In this document: piece after piece, positions 51,160 through 60,100 of the stretch | Position numbering within the stretch: the stretch's first letter is position 1 | Layout: each line of letters begins with the position of its first letter | Assembly (NCBI GenBank): GCA_049323655.1 | Contig: JBMONO010000038.1 | Coordinates: forward strand, 108,867 to 172,866 | Direction of reading: 5' to 3' | DNA: 64,000 nucleotides | Origin: DB1 sp049323655 | GTDB lineage: Bacteria; Desulfobacterota; Desulfobulbia; Desulfobulbales; SURF-16 | Notes under the pieces: generated by a model | The model's input: only the letters and a program-made list of their open reading frames with translations | What the model was told of the DNA's origin: nothing | Database searches by the model: none | Program-made: the position numbers and the translations under genes

Positions 51160-51259
51160 CACAGATCAGTTTCTCCTCCTGTCTCCCAATACCTTCCATT
51201 GCCGTTCAGCAATGGCTTGTCGGCCGACACCGACACCAGATAGCCCTTATAATAGATCC

Positions 51260-53308
51260 CTATTCCGTTATGGCCTTCAATAATGCATCCCTGGCATCGG
51301 AATAAAATTGAATATCAATTTTCGTCGCCATATCATCGGACAAGTCGAAAAGCTGCCGACGGCAGACAACCGGCATCAAGAGAGCCGATGCCCCTTTCTC
51401 AACTGCAATCTCGGCAATAGTGACGGGGTTGTAAACAGGCTCGACAGATCCGCCCAGGTTGATCTCACCCACGATGATGAGGCCACCGCGAACACTCTTC
51501 TTCAAGAGAGCTGTGCAGAGCGCAATGAGTGATGCCATGCCGAGTTTCGCACCGGACTTGGATGCGTCAAAGGCTCGGAGTTGAGCGGTGAATTCATGGT
51601 GACGAGGGTCTTTGTCCCCGACCAGTTGCATCGCCCGGGCGTAGAGGTTTTGCTCTGCGTAGCCCATGCTTTCCTTGAATGCAGGCGGCACGGGTTTGTT
51701 GAGGATCTTGACGCCGGAACCTGGGCCTTCATTGATCTCGATACGGTAAAGTCCCGGGTGCTCTTCACCGCCACCTGGCGAGATGGTCCAGACCTGGCCC
51801 GGTTCAAGGGGATCTCCACCAATGCTGTTTTCGCTTTGCAGTTCTGGAGTCGAGACAAACTTTTCTACGCCATCAGCCCCCATCACGTAGCTGAAATGGG
51901 TATTACGGAATTCTGCCGCTCCAATACGCTTCTGCTGCTCTTTGACGCGTCGTCTCGATTCCATGGCAATTCTGACAGCCCACTCCATATCCTCTTCCGA
52001 GACGCTATTGCCGCCGCCAGGATACAGGAGCTTGAGAAGACCGCTCACGGTTTTGTTCACCGCGTTCGTATCGCGTCCGGAGAGCGCGCCACCGAAGAAA
52101 ACTCGATTCTGCAAAAGATTTACACGGCTTTGATTGCGAAGCTGGCCCCAGCATTCTGAAAGAAAGTCACTCACCAAGCCAAAGTGGTTGGTGAGCAGCT
52201 CCTTGCTGATCTTGGGGACATCCCATCCGGGCAGAAACGAATGGATGCGATCCATAAAGGCGGTATCATCCTTCATTTCTGAGGGCATGGGACCAAAAAG
52301 ATGGCCAATGCGCTGCTGATGCTCAACGTCGATCTCGAAATTTCCCACCAGCACTATGCTGCCGTCTGCCCGGATGCTTTCCTTGCCTCGACTGAACTCA
52401 CCTGATTCCATATAACCTTTCATGATGTTCACGCCATCTTTCTGATCGAAAGATATACCGGATACTTCATCAAAGCAGACAACGTCGTATTGACAGACCA
52501 GACCGCGCTGTCCGGTGGAGTTGTTCACAAACATCCGCGCCACCGTAGCCTTGCCACCTGAAATTAGATGTGCGTATGGCGATACCTGTTGAAAAAGGTG
52601 GCTCTTCCCAGTGCCGCGAGGGCCAAGTTCCACCATGTTGTAATTCCGCTCCACAAAAGGTACCATTCGAAGGAAAAAAGCATTTTTCTGGCGCTCGGAT
52701 AGAGATAAGGGTTCAATGCCGATGGAACGAAGCAAAAAAATCTTCCACTCTTCTGTTGTAAAATGGATCCTTGCTTCGGCCAAGATATCAAGGACATCGC
52801 GTTTTGAGAGTTGAATTTCTCGCAATGCTTTCACGCCGAAAGGTCGTCCATTCTTTTCCTGGGCAATGACTGAATCATAGTCCAAGGTAATCTCAGCATA
52901 GAAACCGCCGGTCAACATCCGTTCATGGCGGCTGACCAACTCTGCCTCAATTCTGGCGTCCTTCAAACGCAGACTCGGGAGGGTTGCCAGATAGGAATCG
53001 GTTTTGGCATCTAATCGGGCGGTGATGAGATCAATGACTTTCACTTCACCCTTTTCTCGTGCACGGGATTTGAAAAGTTCTTCTTCTCCGGCCTTAACCG
53101 TGCGGTCGGCAAGCTGTCGCTGGGCAATTTCCAGCCCTTCTTCGATTTCCTCCTGATCGGTACTTGCGCAATATCGGCCGAGCAGAAATTCGACGACATA
53201 GGTTGGTACAGGGAACTGCCGACTGAACGTCCGGACCAGATCCTTTCGAACCAGATACCCGTCAAGTGAAGAGGCAGCAATTTTATCGAGCTGATCCAAT
53301 TCAATCAT
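51260..53308 (-). CDS. brxL: BREX protein BrxL (Lon-like ATPase)
   Basis: A 682-residue AAA+ ATPase with a Lon-protease-like C-terminal domain, the last gene of type 1 BREX operons. Walker A is in LGPRGTGKSHLFQQVSPYAH; the arginine-finger and sensor regions follow (FDQKDGVNIMKGYMESGEF). The C-terminal part (GAKLGMASLIALCTALLKKS, GLIIVGEINLGGSVEPVYN) resembles Lon but lacks a recognisable Ser-Lys dyad, as is common for BrxL. The start overlaps the pglZ stop as TAATG. Confidence 0.92.
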   Translation of the reverse strand: MIELDQLDKIAASSLDGYLVRKDLVRTFSRQFPVPTYVVEFLLGRYCASTDQEEIEEGLEIAQRQLADRTVKAGEEELFKSRAREKGEVKVIDLITARLDAKTDSYLATLPSLRLKDARIEAELVSRHERMLTGGFYAEITLDYDSVIAQEKNGRPFGVKALREIQLSKRDVLDILAEARIHFTTEEWKIFLLRSIGIEPLSLSERQKNAFFLRMVPFVERNYNMVELGPRGTGKSHLFQQVSPYAHLISGGKATVARMFVNNSTGQRGLVCQYDVVCFDEVSGISFDQKDGVNIMKGYMESGEFSRGKESIRADGSIVLVGNFEIDVEHQQRIGHLFGPMPSEMKDDTAFMDRIHSFLPGWDVPKISKELLTNHFGLVSDFLSECWGQLRNQSRVNLLQNRVFFGGALSGRDTNAVNKTVSGLLKLLYPGGGNSVSEEDMEWAVRIAMESRRRVKEQQKRIGAAEFRNTHFSYVMGADGVEKFVSTPELQSENSIGGDPLEPGQVWTISPGGGEEHPGLYRIEINEGPGSGVKILNKPVPPAFKESMGYAEQNLYARAMQLVGDKDPRHHEFTAQLRAFDASKSGAKLGMASLIALCTALLKKSVRGGLIIVGEINLGGSVEPVYNPVTIAEIAVEKGASALLMPVVCRRQLFDLSDDMATKIDIQFYSDARDALLKAITE

Positions 53309-55689
53309 TATTTCCCTCCACCGATAATCGTGGCAATTTGGGCAATCAGTATTCCCTTCGCATCAAGAAAGACAAGTGTGGCTTCACTTCCCTCCAGATC
53401 TTCATCTTCGACGACAACCGACGCTGTCCCGTTGTCTTTCAAGGGCTTCACACCAACCACGATGCTGGACTTTGCATTGCCAGCCTGGGCACGAATATCA
53501 ACGGACAAGCCAGGATAATTGCCGTCAACGGCCACCGTGCAGCGTAACCCTTTCCAGACCACATCGGTTATTTCAAAGAATTTTGATTCTTCTGCGGTAC
53601 CACATCGGGAAACAACCAATTGCAGGGTGAGGCATTCCTGCAGACTTAAGCCGCCATGGGCGTATTCTTCCCCTTTTTTGAAACAACTGATTCCATCGGC
53701 AAGGGAAAAGTGCTGATTCGGATTCCAGTACCACGGGAAGAGACGTTCTTCGCTAGTCGCGCCCTGCTTGAGAGAAGCGCAACGCCCCCATTTAGTATCG
53801 ACCAAAGCGCTAGGCAGGTCGATTTTGGGAAGCCCGCCAGGCAGAAGCAACCAGCCATGATCTGTAACAACCCGCACTCTCTGCCATCCAGCCGTTAATA
53901 AAGAGGAGATGCGCTCCCGGATCTCAGCCAGCAATACCTCCAGGTGCTTTGCCAATTTCCAGCCGCGGTCATGTCCCTCATGATCGATATCACCAAATTC
54001 ACACCATGCATTCCCCTGTCCGTCACCATCATCGGAGCGTTGTAAAATCTTCCACCCTTTTTCTTCGAGAGTTTTCCGAAACAGATAGGCGGTTATAGGT
54101 TCATAATCATAACCTGCCGTCTCTTCGGCAGTTTGGCTGCTGTTAAACAGCGGGGCTACCGCCGGCTTACCCGTTGCGGTCACGCTTGGCAGAGGGACCC
54201 AGAAAAGATTTTCTTCCACGCTGAAATCTGCCATCTCCAGCATAAGTGCCAGCCGTTTTCCAACATCAAAACGGAGGCCGTCAACAAACAGCAGGCATTC
54301 TCCGGGTGCAACGGGAAGAGGCTTCGCGGTAAGGCATGTTCCCCCAGGGTAGGATGATCCATCGAGTATTTTCTGCAGGTGGCGGGCCGATTCTTCAGCC
54401 CACGGCAAATACACCGAGCGGATTGCAGTAGAAACAGCCTCAAAGACTTCCATATTGTCAGCATGAGACAAGGAGCGGATCACGGCGTCGTCCGCTTTCC
54501 AGCCGTTATTGCGATAACCGGCAACAAGGTCCTCTACAGTACCTGCGGCAAGGCTTGTCTTTGTGATTTCGGCCAACATGGACAACTGTTCCATGGCGCA
54601 TGCGAGGGGGGCTTTTCCCAACTCAGCCCAGATCAATTGCCGCCTCTGACCGTGTTTCTTTTCCAGCTCCAACAATTTGTTTCTTGCCTCATGCACAGGA
54701 ACATGAGCTAAAGACCTGAGTTCCCGCTGAAGCCCCTTTTCCTTTTCTTCGTTCCACTGTGGCCAACCATCGAAAGATCCATCCCCCGTGTGCCAAAAAA
54801 TAGTATCACTGGGTGGGTTACATTTGTGAATTCGAGCAGGGATATTATGATATCGCTTCGGTGCTTCACAAAACCTTTCCCATACCGCTTGCCAAGGTCC
54901 CTCGTGAACAGCCAGTTTAGCCGCGCCGGCAAGCATCCCCTCATTTCCCGGATTAAAGCCAAGCTGGGACTTGCAGACCTCGACAAAGGCTTTCCATTCG
55001 TTCTCGCCCCGACTTGCCTGGAAGGCGTCCCCCTGATCGAGCCATTGCAGCAGATCACGAATCGGATCACCACCCGTCAACAGGGTGTTGAAGTAGTCCT
55101 TGTCCAGACGCTTGCCTTTCAGCAAGGAGACATCCTCGTCAAGGAGCCGATACAACGCGAGCTGCATGGCGTTCTTGGCATCGTTGTCTTGGGCGACATC
55201 CAGCCCAAGCCCGCCCTGGTCGGATTTCAGATAGGCCAGGATCGTCCAGTCTTTCGCATTGATTTGTGACCAGATCACGCCCCGGTATTGCAGTTCAGCA
55301 AGGGCTTTAAGGTGATCCGGGCAACTTTCGACAGCCCGCAGGTCCTGGCGGCTGACGCCCGGCAGATAAAAAATGGGAGTTTTGTCCACGGAAGTCACGG
55401 AAAGCACTGAACTATTCTTCTCTTTTTTCGTGTCTTCCGTGTTTTCCGTGGACAAAAAATTAGTCCTTGCTAGAACGCAACGCAACCAGATGGCAGGCCC
55501 AATCCGCTTTTCGGGCGCATAGCCGCCCAGGATCATGAGTTCAGGCAGTTCGGCCTGAAGAACGGGCATAACGGCTTCCCACTGACGGTCACGATCCGGC
55601 CACAGGATACAGGCCGGAGCGACCTGAACTTCCGGATTGAAGACGGCAGCGTCACGAACCGCTTTGAGAAGGTGGTCCATCACTTTCAT
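53308..55689 (-). CDS. pglZ: BREX phosphatase-like protein PglZ
   Basis: A 793-residue protein with the PglZ alkaline-phosphatase-like domain (LLFVDGLRFDVGKRLALMLE with the metal Asp, RVRVVTDHGWLLLPGG). PglZ is a core component of all BREX systems. The start MKVMDHLLKAVRD at 55689 overlaps the DUF4276 stop as ATGA. A low-complexity insertion at about residues 78-103 (FLSTENTEDTKKEKNSSVLS) is translated from a dispersed inverted repeat and keeps the frame. Confidence 0.9.
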   Translation of the reverse strand: MKVMDHLLKAVRDAAVFNPEVQVAPACILWPDRDRQWEAVMPVLQAELPELMILGGYAPEKRIGPAIWLRCVLARTNFLSTENTEDTKKEKNSSVLSVTSVDKTPIFYLPGVSRQDLRAVESCPDHLKALAELQYRGVIWSQINAKDWTILAYLKSDQGGLGLDVAQDNDAKNAMQLALYRLLDEDVSLLKGKRLDKDYFNTLLTGGDPIRDLLQWLDQGDAFQASRGENEWKAFVEVCKSQLGFNPGNEGMLAGAAKLAVHEGPWQAVWERFCEAPKRYHNIPARIHKCNPPSDTIFWHTGDGSFDGWPQWNEEKEKGLQRELRSLAHVPVHEARNKLLELEKKHGQRRQLIWAELGKAPLACAMEQLSMLAEITKTSLAAGTVEDLVAGYRNNGWKADDAVIRSLSHADNMEVFEAVSTAIRSVYLPWAEESARHLQKILDGSSYPGGTCLTAKPLPVAPGECLLFVDGLRFDVGKRLALMLEMADFSVEENLFWVPLPSVTATGKPAVAPLFNSSQTAEETAGYDYEPITAYLFRKTLEEKGWKILQRSDDGDGQGNAWCEFGDIDHEGHDRGWKLAKHLEVLLAEIRERISSLLTAGWQRVRVVTDHGWLLLPGGLPKIDLPSALVDTKWGRCASLKQGATSEERLFPWYWNPNQHFSLADGISCFKKGEEYAHGGLSLQECLTLQLVVSRCGTAEESKFFEITDVVWKGLRCTVAVDGNYPGLSVDIRAQAGNAKSSIVVGVKPLKDNGTASVVVEDEDLEGSEATLVFLDAKGILIAQIATIIGGGK
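55382..55462. repeat. Inverted repeat inserted in-frame within pglZ
   Basis: The arms TTTGTCCACGGAAGTCACGG and its near-complement CCGTGTTTTCCGTGGACAAA are separated by a short AT-rich centre. The class (GTCCACGGA... palindromes) is usually intergenic. Here it adds a run of about 25 residues to PglZ without breaking the frame. Confidence 0.7.
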
Positions 55690-56102
55690 GACGGCTCTCC
55701 CGCCTGTAACCCTTCGAGGCGCCTCACCCAACTGTCAAACAAGGGACATTCTCGGCGAATGACATCCAGGCCAATACCGAGGGCAATCAGCGAACCATGC
55801 AGGGGCTTATCGTAATTGCTACAGATCGCGAGGATCCTTTTGGATGGTGCGGAGGGAAAATCCTTGGGCAACCCGTAAAAATCGAGGAGCGTTGTTACCC
55901 AGGAGCTGGGATCTTCTTTGCACTTCCTCTCAACCTGCCATTTGATTTTTCCATAGGCCACCGCGCCACCTCTCCCTTGGGGACCAGTGCGGATAACAAT
56001 GGGGTTTAGCCATATACCAAGCCGCTTGAAGTGGGGGGAAAGTACCTCTCGAACAAAGACATCCTCTGTCTGACCTTCGCAGAAAACATGTATCCTTGTC
56101 AT
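55686..56102 (-). CDS. DUF4276 protein with internal deletion
   Basis: A 138-residue protein. It begins MTRIHVFCEGQTEDVFVREV, a DUF4276 N-terminus with the CEGQTED acidic motif, through WVTTLLDFYGLPKDFP. Then it jumps to SAPSKRILAICSNYDKPLHG and GLDVIRRECPLFDSWVRRLE, which belong to the family C-terminus. From memory of the family (about 210-240 residues), roughly 80-100 residues between them, including the LHEFEA-type segment, are missing. Both ends overlap neighbours by ATGA. DUF4276 is often paired with an AAA ATPase, as here; a TOPRIM-like nuclease role has been suggested. Confidence 0.75.
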   Translation of the reverse strand: MTRIHVFCEGQTEDVFVREVLSPHFKRLGIWLNPIVIRTGPQGRGGAVAYGKIKWQVERKCKEDPSSWVTTLLDFYGLPKDFPSAPSKRILAICSNYDKPLHGSLIALGIGLDVIRRECPLFDSWVRRLEGLQAGEPS

Positions 56103-57181
56103 CGGGAAGGCCTCCCGCCCAGGATATTCTTCTGCCAGAGATCCCCAAGGGAGTATTCCTCAAGCCAGCTAGCCAACGAGGCTGCGTCAAGGCGGCGCAA
56201 ATTGGTCCAACCTTCTGACCGATCCGCAACAATAATGTCTTTCGCCTCAAATTCGTCCAACAGGTCGGTGGACTGGGTTGAAACAATTACCTGCCGAATA
56301 TTCGACACCGAACGTAACAGGGAGGCCAGTAAATGAATGGCAAAAGGATGTAAGCCGAGTTCAGGCTCATCGATCAGGATCGTTTCTGGTTGGAATTCCT
56401 CTGGCTGCATCAGAACCGTTGCGAGAGAGATAAAGCGCAAGGTGCCGTCCGAAAGGCGGTGAGCCTTAAAAGGGGTGTCCTCACCTCTTTCCGTCCACTC
56501 CAACTCGATCTGGTTCTTGTTGTCGGGTTGCGGGCGGAGGTAAAAATCACCAAAAAATGGCGCGACTAGTCTGATTGTTTTGACAATACGTTCATAATTG
56601 ACTGGATGTTGCTTTTTAAGCAGAAACAGAAATGCCGCCAGATTACGAGCGTCGGGCCTCAGATAATCGTTTACATTTATGCCGTGGGGTTGCTTGACCA
56701 AGGCGCTATCGCTGGTGTCGTGGAAATGATAAACACGCCATTTATAGATAGCAGGTTTCAAGACGTGGTCAATATAATGCCCGCTACTGTGAAAAAAAAT
56801 ACTTTCAAAATGACCACTGCCAAGCGTTTTAATGCCACCATGCTTCCACCAGACTGACTCATCGCCAAACATGAGCCGGTTATCCTGTGTCGCCTCTAGG
56901 GAAAACAGAATGCCGTTATCTCCAAAATATAATTCTGCGCTGAGTTTCTCTGTTCTCTTCCGTCCGAAATGCAGCAGCGCATCCGGACCGCCTTGCTTGC
57001 TGACATATGGCTGAAGGTTGCCTTCAAGCATCTGCTGGATCAGGCGGAAGAAGCCGATAAAGTTGGATTTACCAGCCCCGTTTGGGCCGATCAGTACATT
57101 TAACTCTTTCAGTTCCAAATCGCATTCGCGGATCGATTTGAACCCGCGCAGGACGATGCGTGATAGTTGGTTCGGGTTCAT
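56099..57181 (-). CDS. AAA family (SMC/OLD-like) ATPase
   Basis: A 360-residue ABC/SMC-type ATPase. The Walker A GPNGAGKSN is at residues 32-40, with FKSIRECDLELKELNVLIGP just before it, the start typical of AAA_15/AAA_21 proteins. A signature region ahead of Walker B (HRLSDGTLRFISLATVLMQP) and Walker B ETILIDEPELGLHP with VIVSTQSTDLLDEF follow. The start ATG 57181 overlaps the pglX stop as ATGA. With DUF4276 it forms a two-gene module within BREX. Similar ATPase/TOPRIM pairs (OLD, PARIS) are abortive-infection systems. Confidence 0.88.
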   Translation of the reverse strand: MNPNQLSRIVLRGFKSIRECDLELKELNVLIGPNGAGKSNFIGFFRLIQQMLEGNLQPYVSKQGGPDALLHFGRKRTEKLSAELYFGDNGILFSLEATQDNRLMFGDESVWWKHGGIKTLGSGHFESIFFHSSGHYIDHVLKPAIYKWRVYHFHDTSDSALVKQPHGINVNDYLRPDARNLAAFLFLLKKQHPVNYERIVKTIRLVAPFFGDFYLRPQPDNKNQIELEWTERGEDTPFKAHRLSDGTLRFISLATVLMQPEEFQPETILIDEPELGLHPFAIHLLASLLRSVSNIRQVIVSTQSTDLLDEFEAKDIIVADRSEGWTNLRRLDAASLASWLEEYSLGDLWQKNILGGRPSR

Positions 57182-60100
57182 GTTTGCTTCTCCTTCTCCC
57201 GTGCGGCGCGTTTCTCGGCCAGGGTCAGGTGGTGGTCGTTGATGCGGTCGCCGGCAAAGACGTGATACCAGGGGGCGGATTCCACATCCTTGCCCCGGTC
57301 CTTGTTCCAGTTGATGTTGGGTTTGTCGCGTAAGCACCCCGCGCCTCTCTTGCCGACATCGGGCACGCTGAGGAACGGGCGGATGTTGAGGCGCACGCCG
57401 TCGTTGAGATCCGGGTCCCAGCCGATGGGCTGCTTTTCCAGGGGCTTCCAGCGCACGAAGATATCGTAGCCATAACCTTGATCTGGATAGCCTTCGCCTT
57501 CGAGGATCAGCTCCAGCTTTTTCTTGAGGGCCTCGGCAGCGGCCAGGCGTTCCTGGGATCCGTCCACGTGGCTTGCGATGTCCTGCTTCTGGCGGCTGAT
57601 CCAGTCGCCCAGGTAGGTGTAGATCAGGGTCTCCAGCAACTTGGCGTCGAGCTTGTGGTAGTTGACCAGGGCCGCGAAGCCGTCGCGCAGGCCATCCCAG
57701 ATGTGCCAGATGAAGGGACGGTGCTGGAACAGCTTGCAGTGCTGGGTGAAGAACTTCTCCCGCAACCAGGTCTCCAGCGTCTTGCCCGCGTGGTCGGCGC
57801 TGGTGAGCAGCGCGGCCAGGGTGTCGTTGGACCAGGCGTCACCATAGGCGGCGGCCAGCAGGTTCAGCAGGCGGTCGGACGCAGAAGCCTCACCCCGCAC
57901 CGGCGGAATGCAGACGATGCCGTCATCATCGGCGTAGCCAGCCAGGGCTCCGCAGCGCTTGACCCATTCGCGTTGCTCGTCGGCCAGTTCCATTTCACCC
58001 TCACCCGGCCTGCGGCCACCCTCTCCCAAAGGGCGAGGGTTTCTTTCTCTCCCCTCTCCCTCCGGGAGAGGGGTCGGGGGTGAGGGTCTTTCGGCAGGCC
58101 AGCGATAGCCGAGGAGGCGGGCAACGGCGACGTGCAGCACGCTGTCGTCAGTACGCAGCGGGCCGTGAGCGGTCCACTTTTTTTCCTCATCCCAGACCAC
58201 CGAGCCGCAGGGGTGGCCGTGAAAGATCCATTGGGTGGGATCGTCGGTGTAGGGCTTAGGCAGGCCATTGGGGTATTTTTCTTCAGCGACTTTGGTCCAG
58301 TGGTCGAGGTCGAATGGCACCTTTATTAAGGTATGGTTTGTGACTGCTAAATTTTGATCAATTTTTCGGACCTCCTCAACATATTGGTCCGTCGAGCAGT
58401 ATGCGAAAATTGGCTTAAGAAGTTCCGGTTTCTTTGGAATGATTGTCGCCACTCCATTTTGGAATATTTGACCTCCATATAGAGACCTTGGGATACTGCC
58501 CATCAGCCGCACAGCAATTCCTTTTTTGTCCCACGCCTCCTTTCCTCTCTGCCAAATATTTTTAAGCTTCTTTTTTGCAGCCTCGGCCATTTCGTATAAT
58601 TCGCCGCTGGCATTTTGCCAGAATACAATCTCTTGCATTCCTGTATAAGGAATGGTCTCATTAAACGAACAATTTAAAAATTCCCAATCATCATTGATCT
58701 GCGGTAATTCAAAAAAATTGCGAGCAAAACGTAGTCCGTCACCTGAACCAAGCCCCCAGTAACTATTCGCGTAATCAGAAAGCAATGGTGTGTTATCACG
58801 GTCTTCAAAAGTGACTCGTGCGTCAGGGTTATTTAACTGCCTTGCTTGATCCACAGAAAAAATATCAGCGGCTATTAACGCTAAAGCTTTTTCAGAACTA
58901 CTGTGAATATCTGAAACATCTATACCGCGAATAAGGTGGTCTCTTTTTTTACCTGTAAACAGTTCTCCATCTCCAAACCCTACGTTTCCACGGCTCAATG
59001 AAATGAGGATAGCCTTTACAACTTCCCCGCTTATTGTTTCGAATGCTCCTGGGCCAAGCCTAGCAATCAAATGCCATTCATCATTTGCCAGCAACTTTTC
59101 TCTAAATTTTTTGTAGCTTGTCTGAAATAACCAGTTTTGCGGTAATACGATGCTTGACGTCCCATTTTGCACACATAATTCTAAGCACCTACCAAGGAAG
59201 ACGGTTGCTAGATCAGCCTTTGCTTCTGGATAGTTACTCACACAGTAATCTTGAAGAGCCTTGCTATGCTTAGCTTGGCCAAGATACGGCACGTTGGTAA
59301 TGACCCATTGATAGCGCCCCGCCAGCAGGGTTGCGGCCTTGGCCAACCCCTGGGCCACGACGGCGACTTCCTGTTGCTCCTCGCTTTGCTCCTGCTTCAA
59401 CGCCTGCTCCAGTGCGCTCGAGAGTTCATCCCACTGCACCAGCTTGGCGGCATCGGTTTTGGCGGGATTGAGCAGGCTGCCCAGCACCGGTGCATCCTTG
59501 AATGTGTCGTGCATCCAGTCGAGGGCGATGGTGAGGTTCTTTTTGCCCAGACCAAGCTGTTTCCATTCCTCTTTCGCCACGCTCACGGACAACCCCGAAC
59601 AGGCGACATTCAATTCCGGCAACAGCCGGTAGCCTATTGGCTTCGCCTCTCCCTCACCCCCAGCCCCTCTCCCAGAGGGCGAGGGGAGATCGGGGTATTT
59701 CCATGCGGTCAGCGCCAGGGCAAAGGCGGCCAGCTCCACGCAGCGTTGGTCCAGCTCCAGACCATGGATGTTTTCCCGCAGCACCGCGTCCACCGCCTCC
59801 CTGGCCGAAAGACCGTCGCGCTCCATGCGCATGGGTACCAGCATCAGGAAGGCGGCCACCAGGAAGTGACCCGAACCGCAGCAGGGGTCGAGGGTCTTCA
59901 GATCGGCAAGCTGCTCCGGCCAGCCGTCGAAGGTTCCGGCGGCCGGTGTCCAGATAAATCCCTCATCCCCAGGCCTTCTCCCCGAGGGCGAATGGAGCTC
60001 TGAAAGCCCCTCTCCCTCTGGGAGAGGGGTTGGGGTGAGGGCATTCCACAGCGATTCCAATACTGAATTAGTCTGCTGTAAAACCTCGTTATTCCAGAAA

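Noticed and set aside
50537..51199. Long minus-strand ORF covering the candidate selenoprotein and the 116-residue gene
   Set aside because: Different frame from the candidate selenoprotein and low-complexity Gly/Arg-rich; it looks like a shadow.
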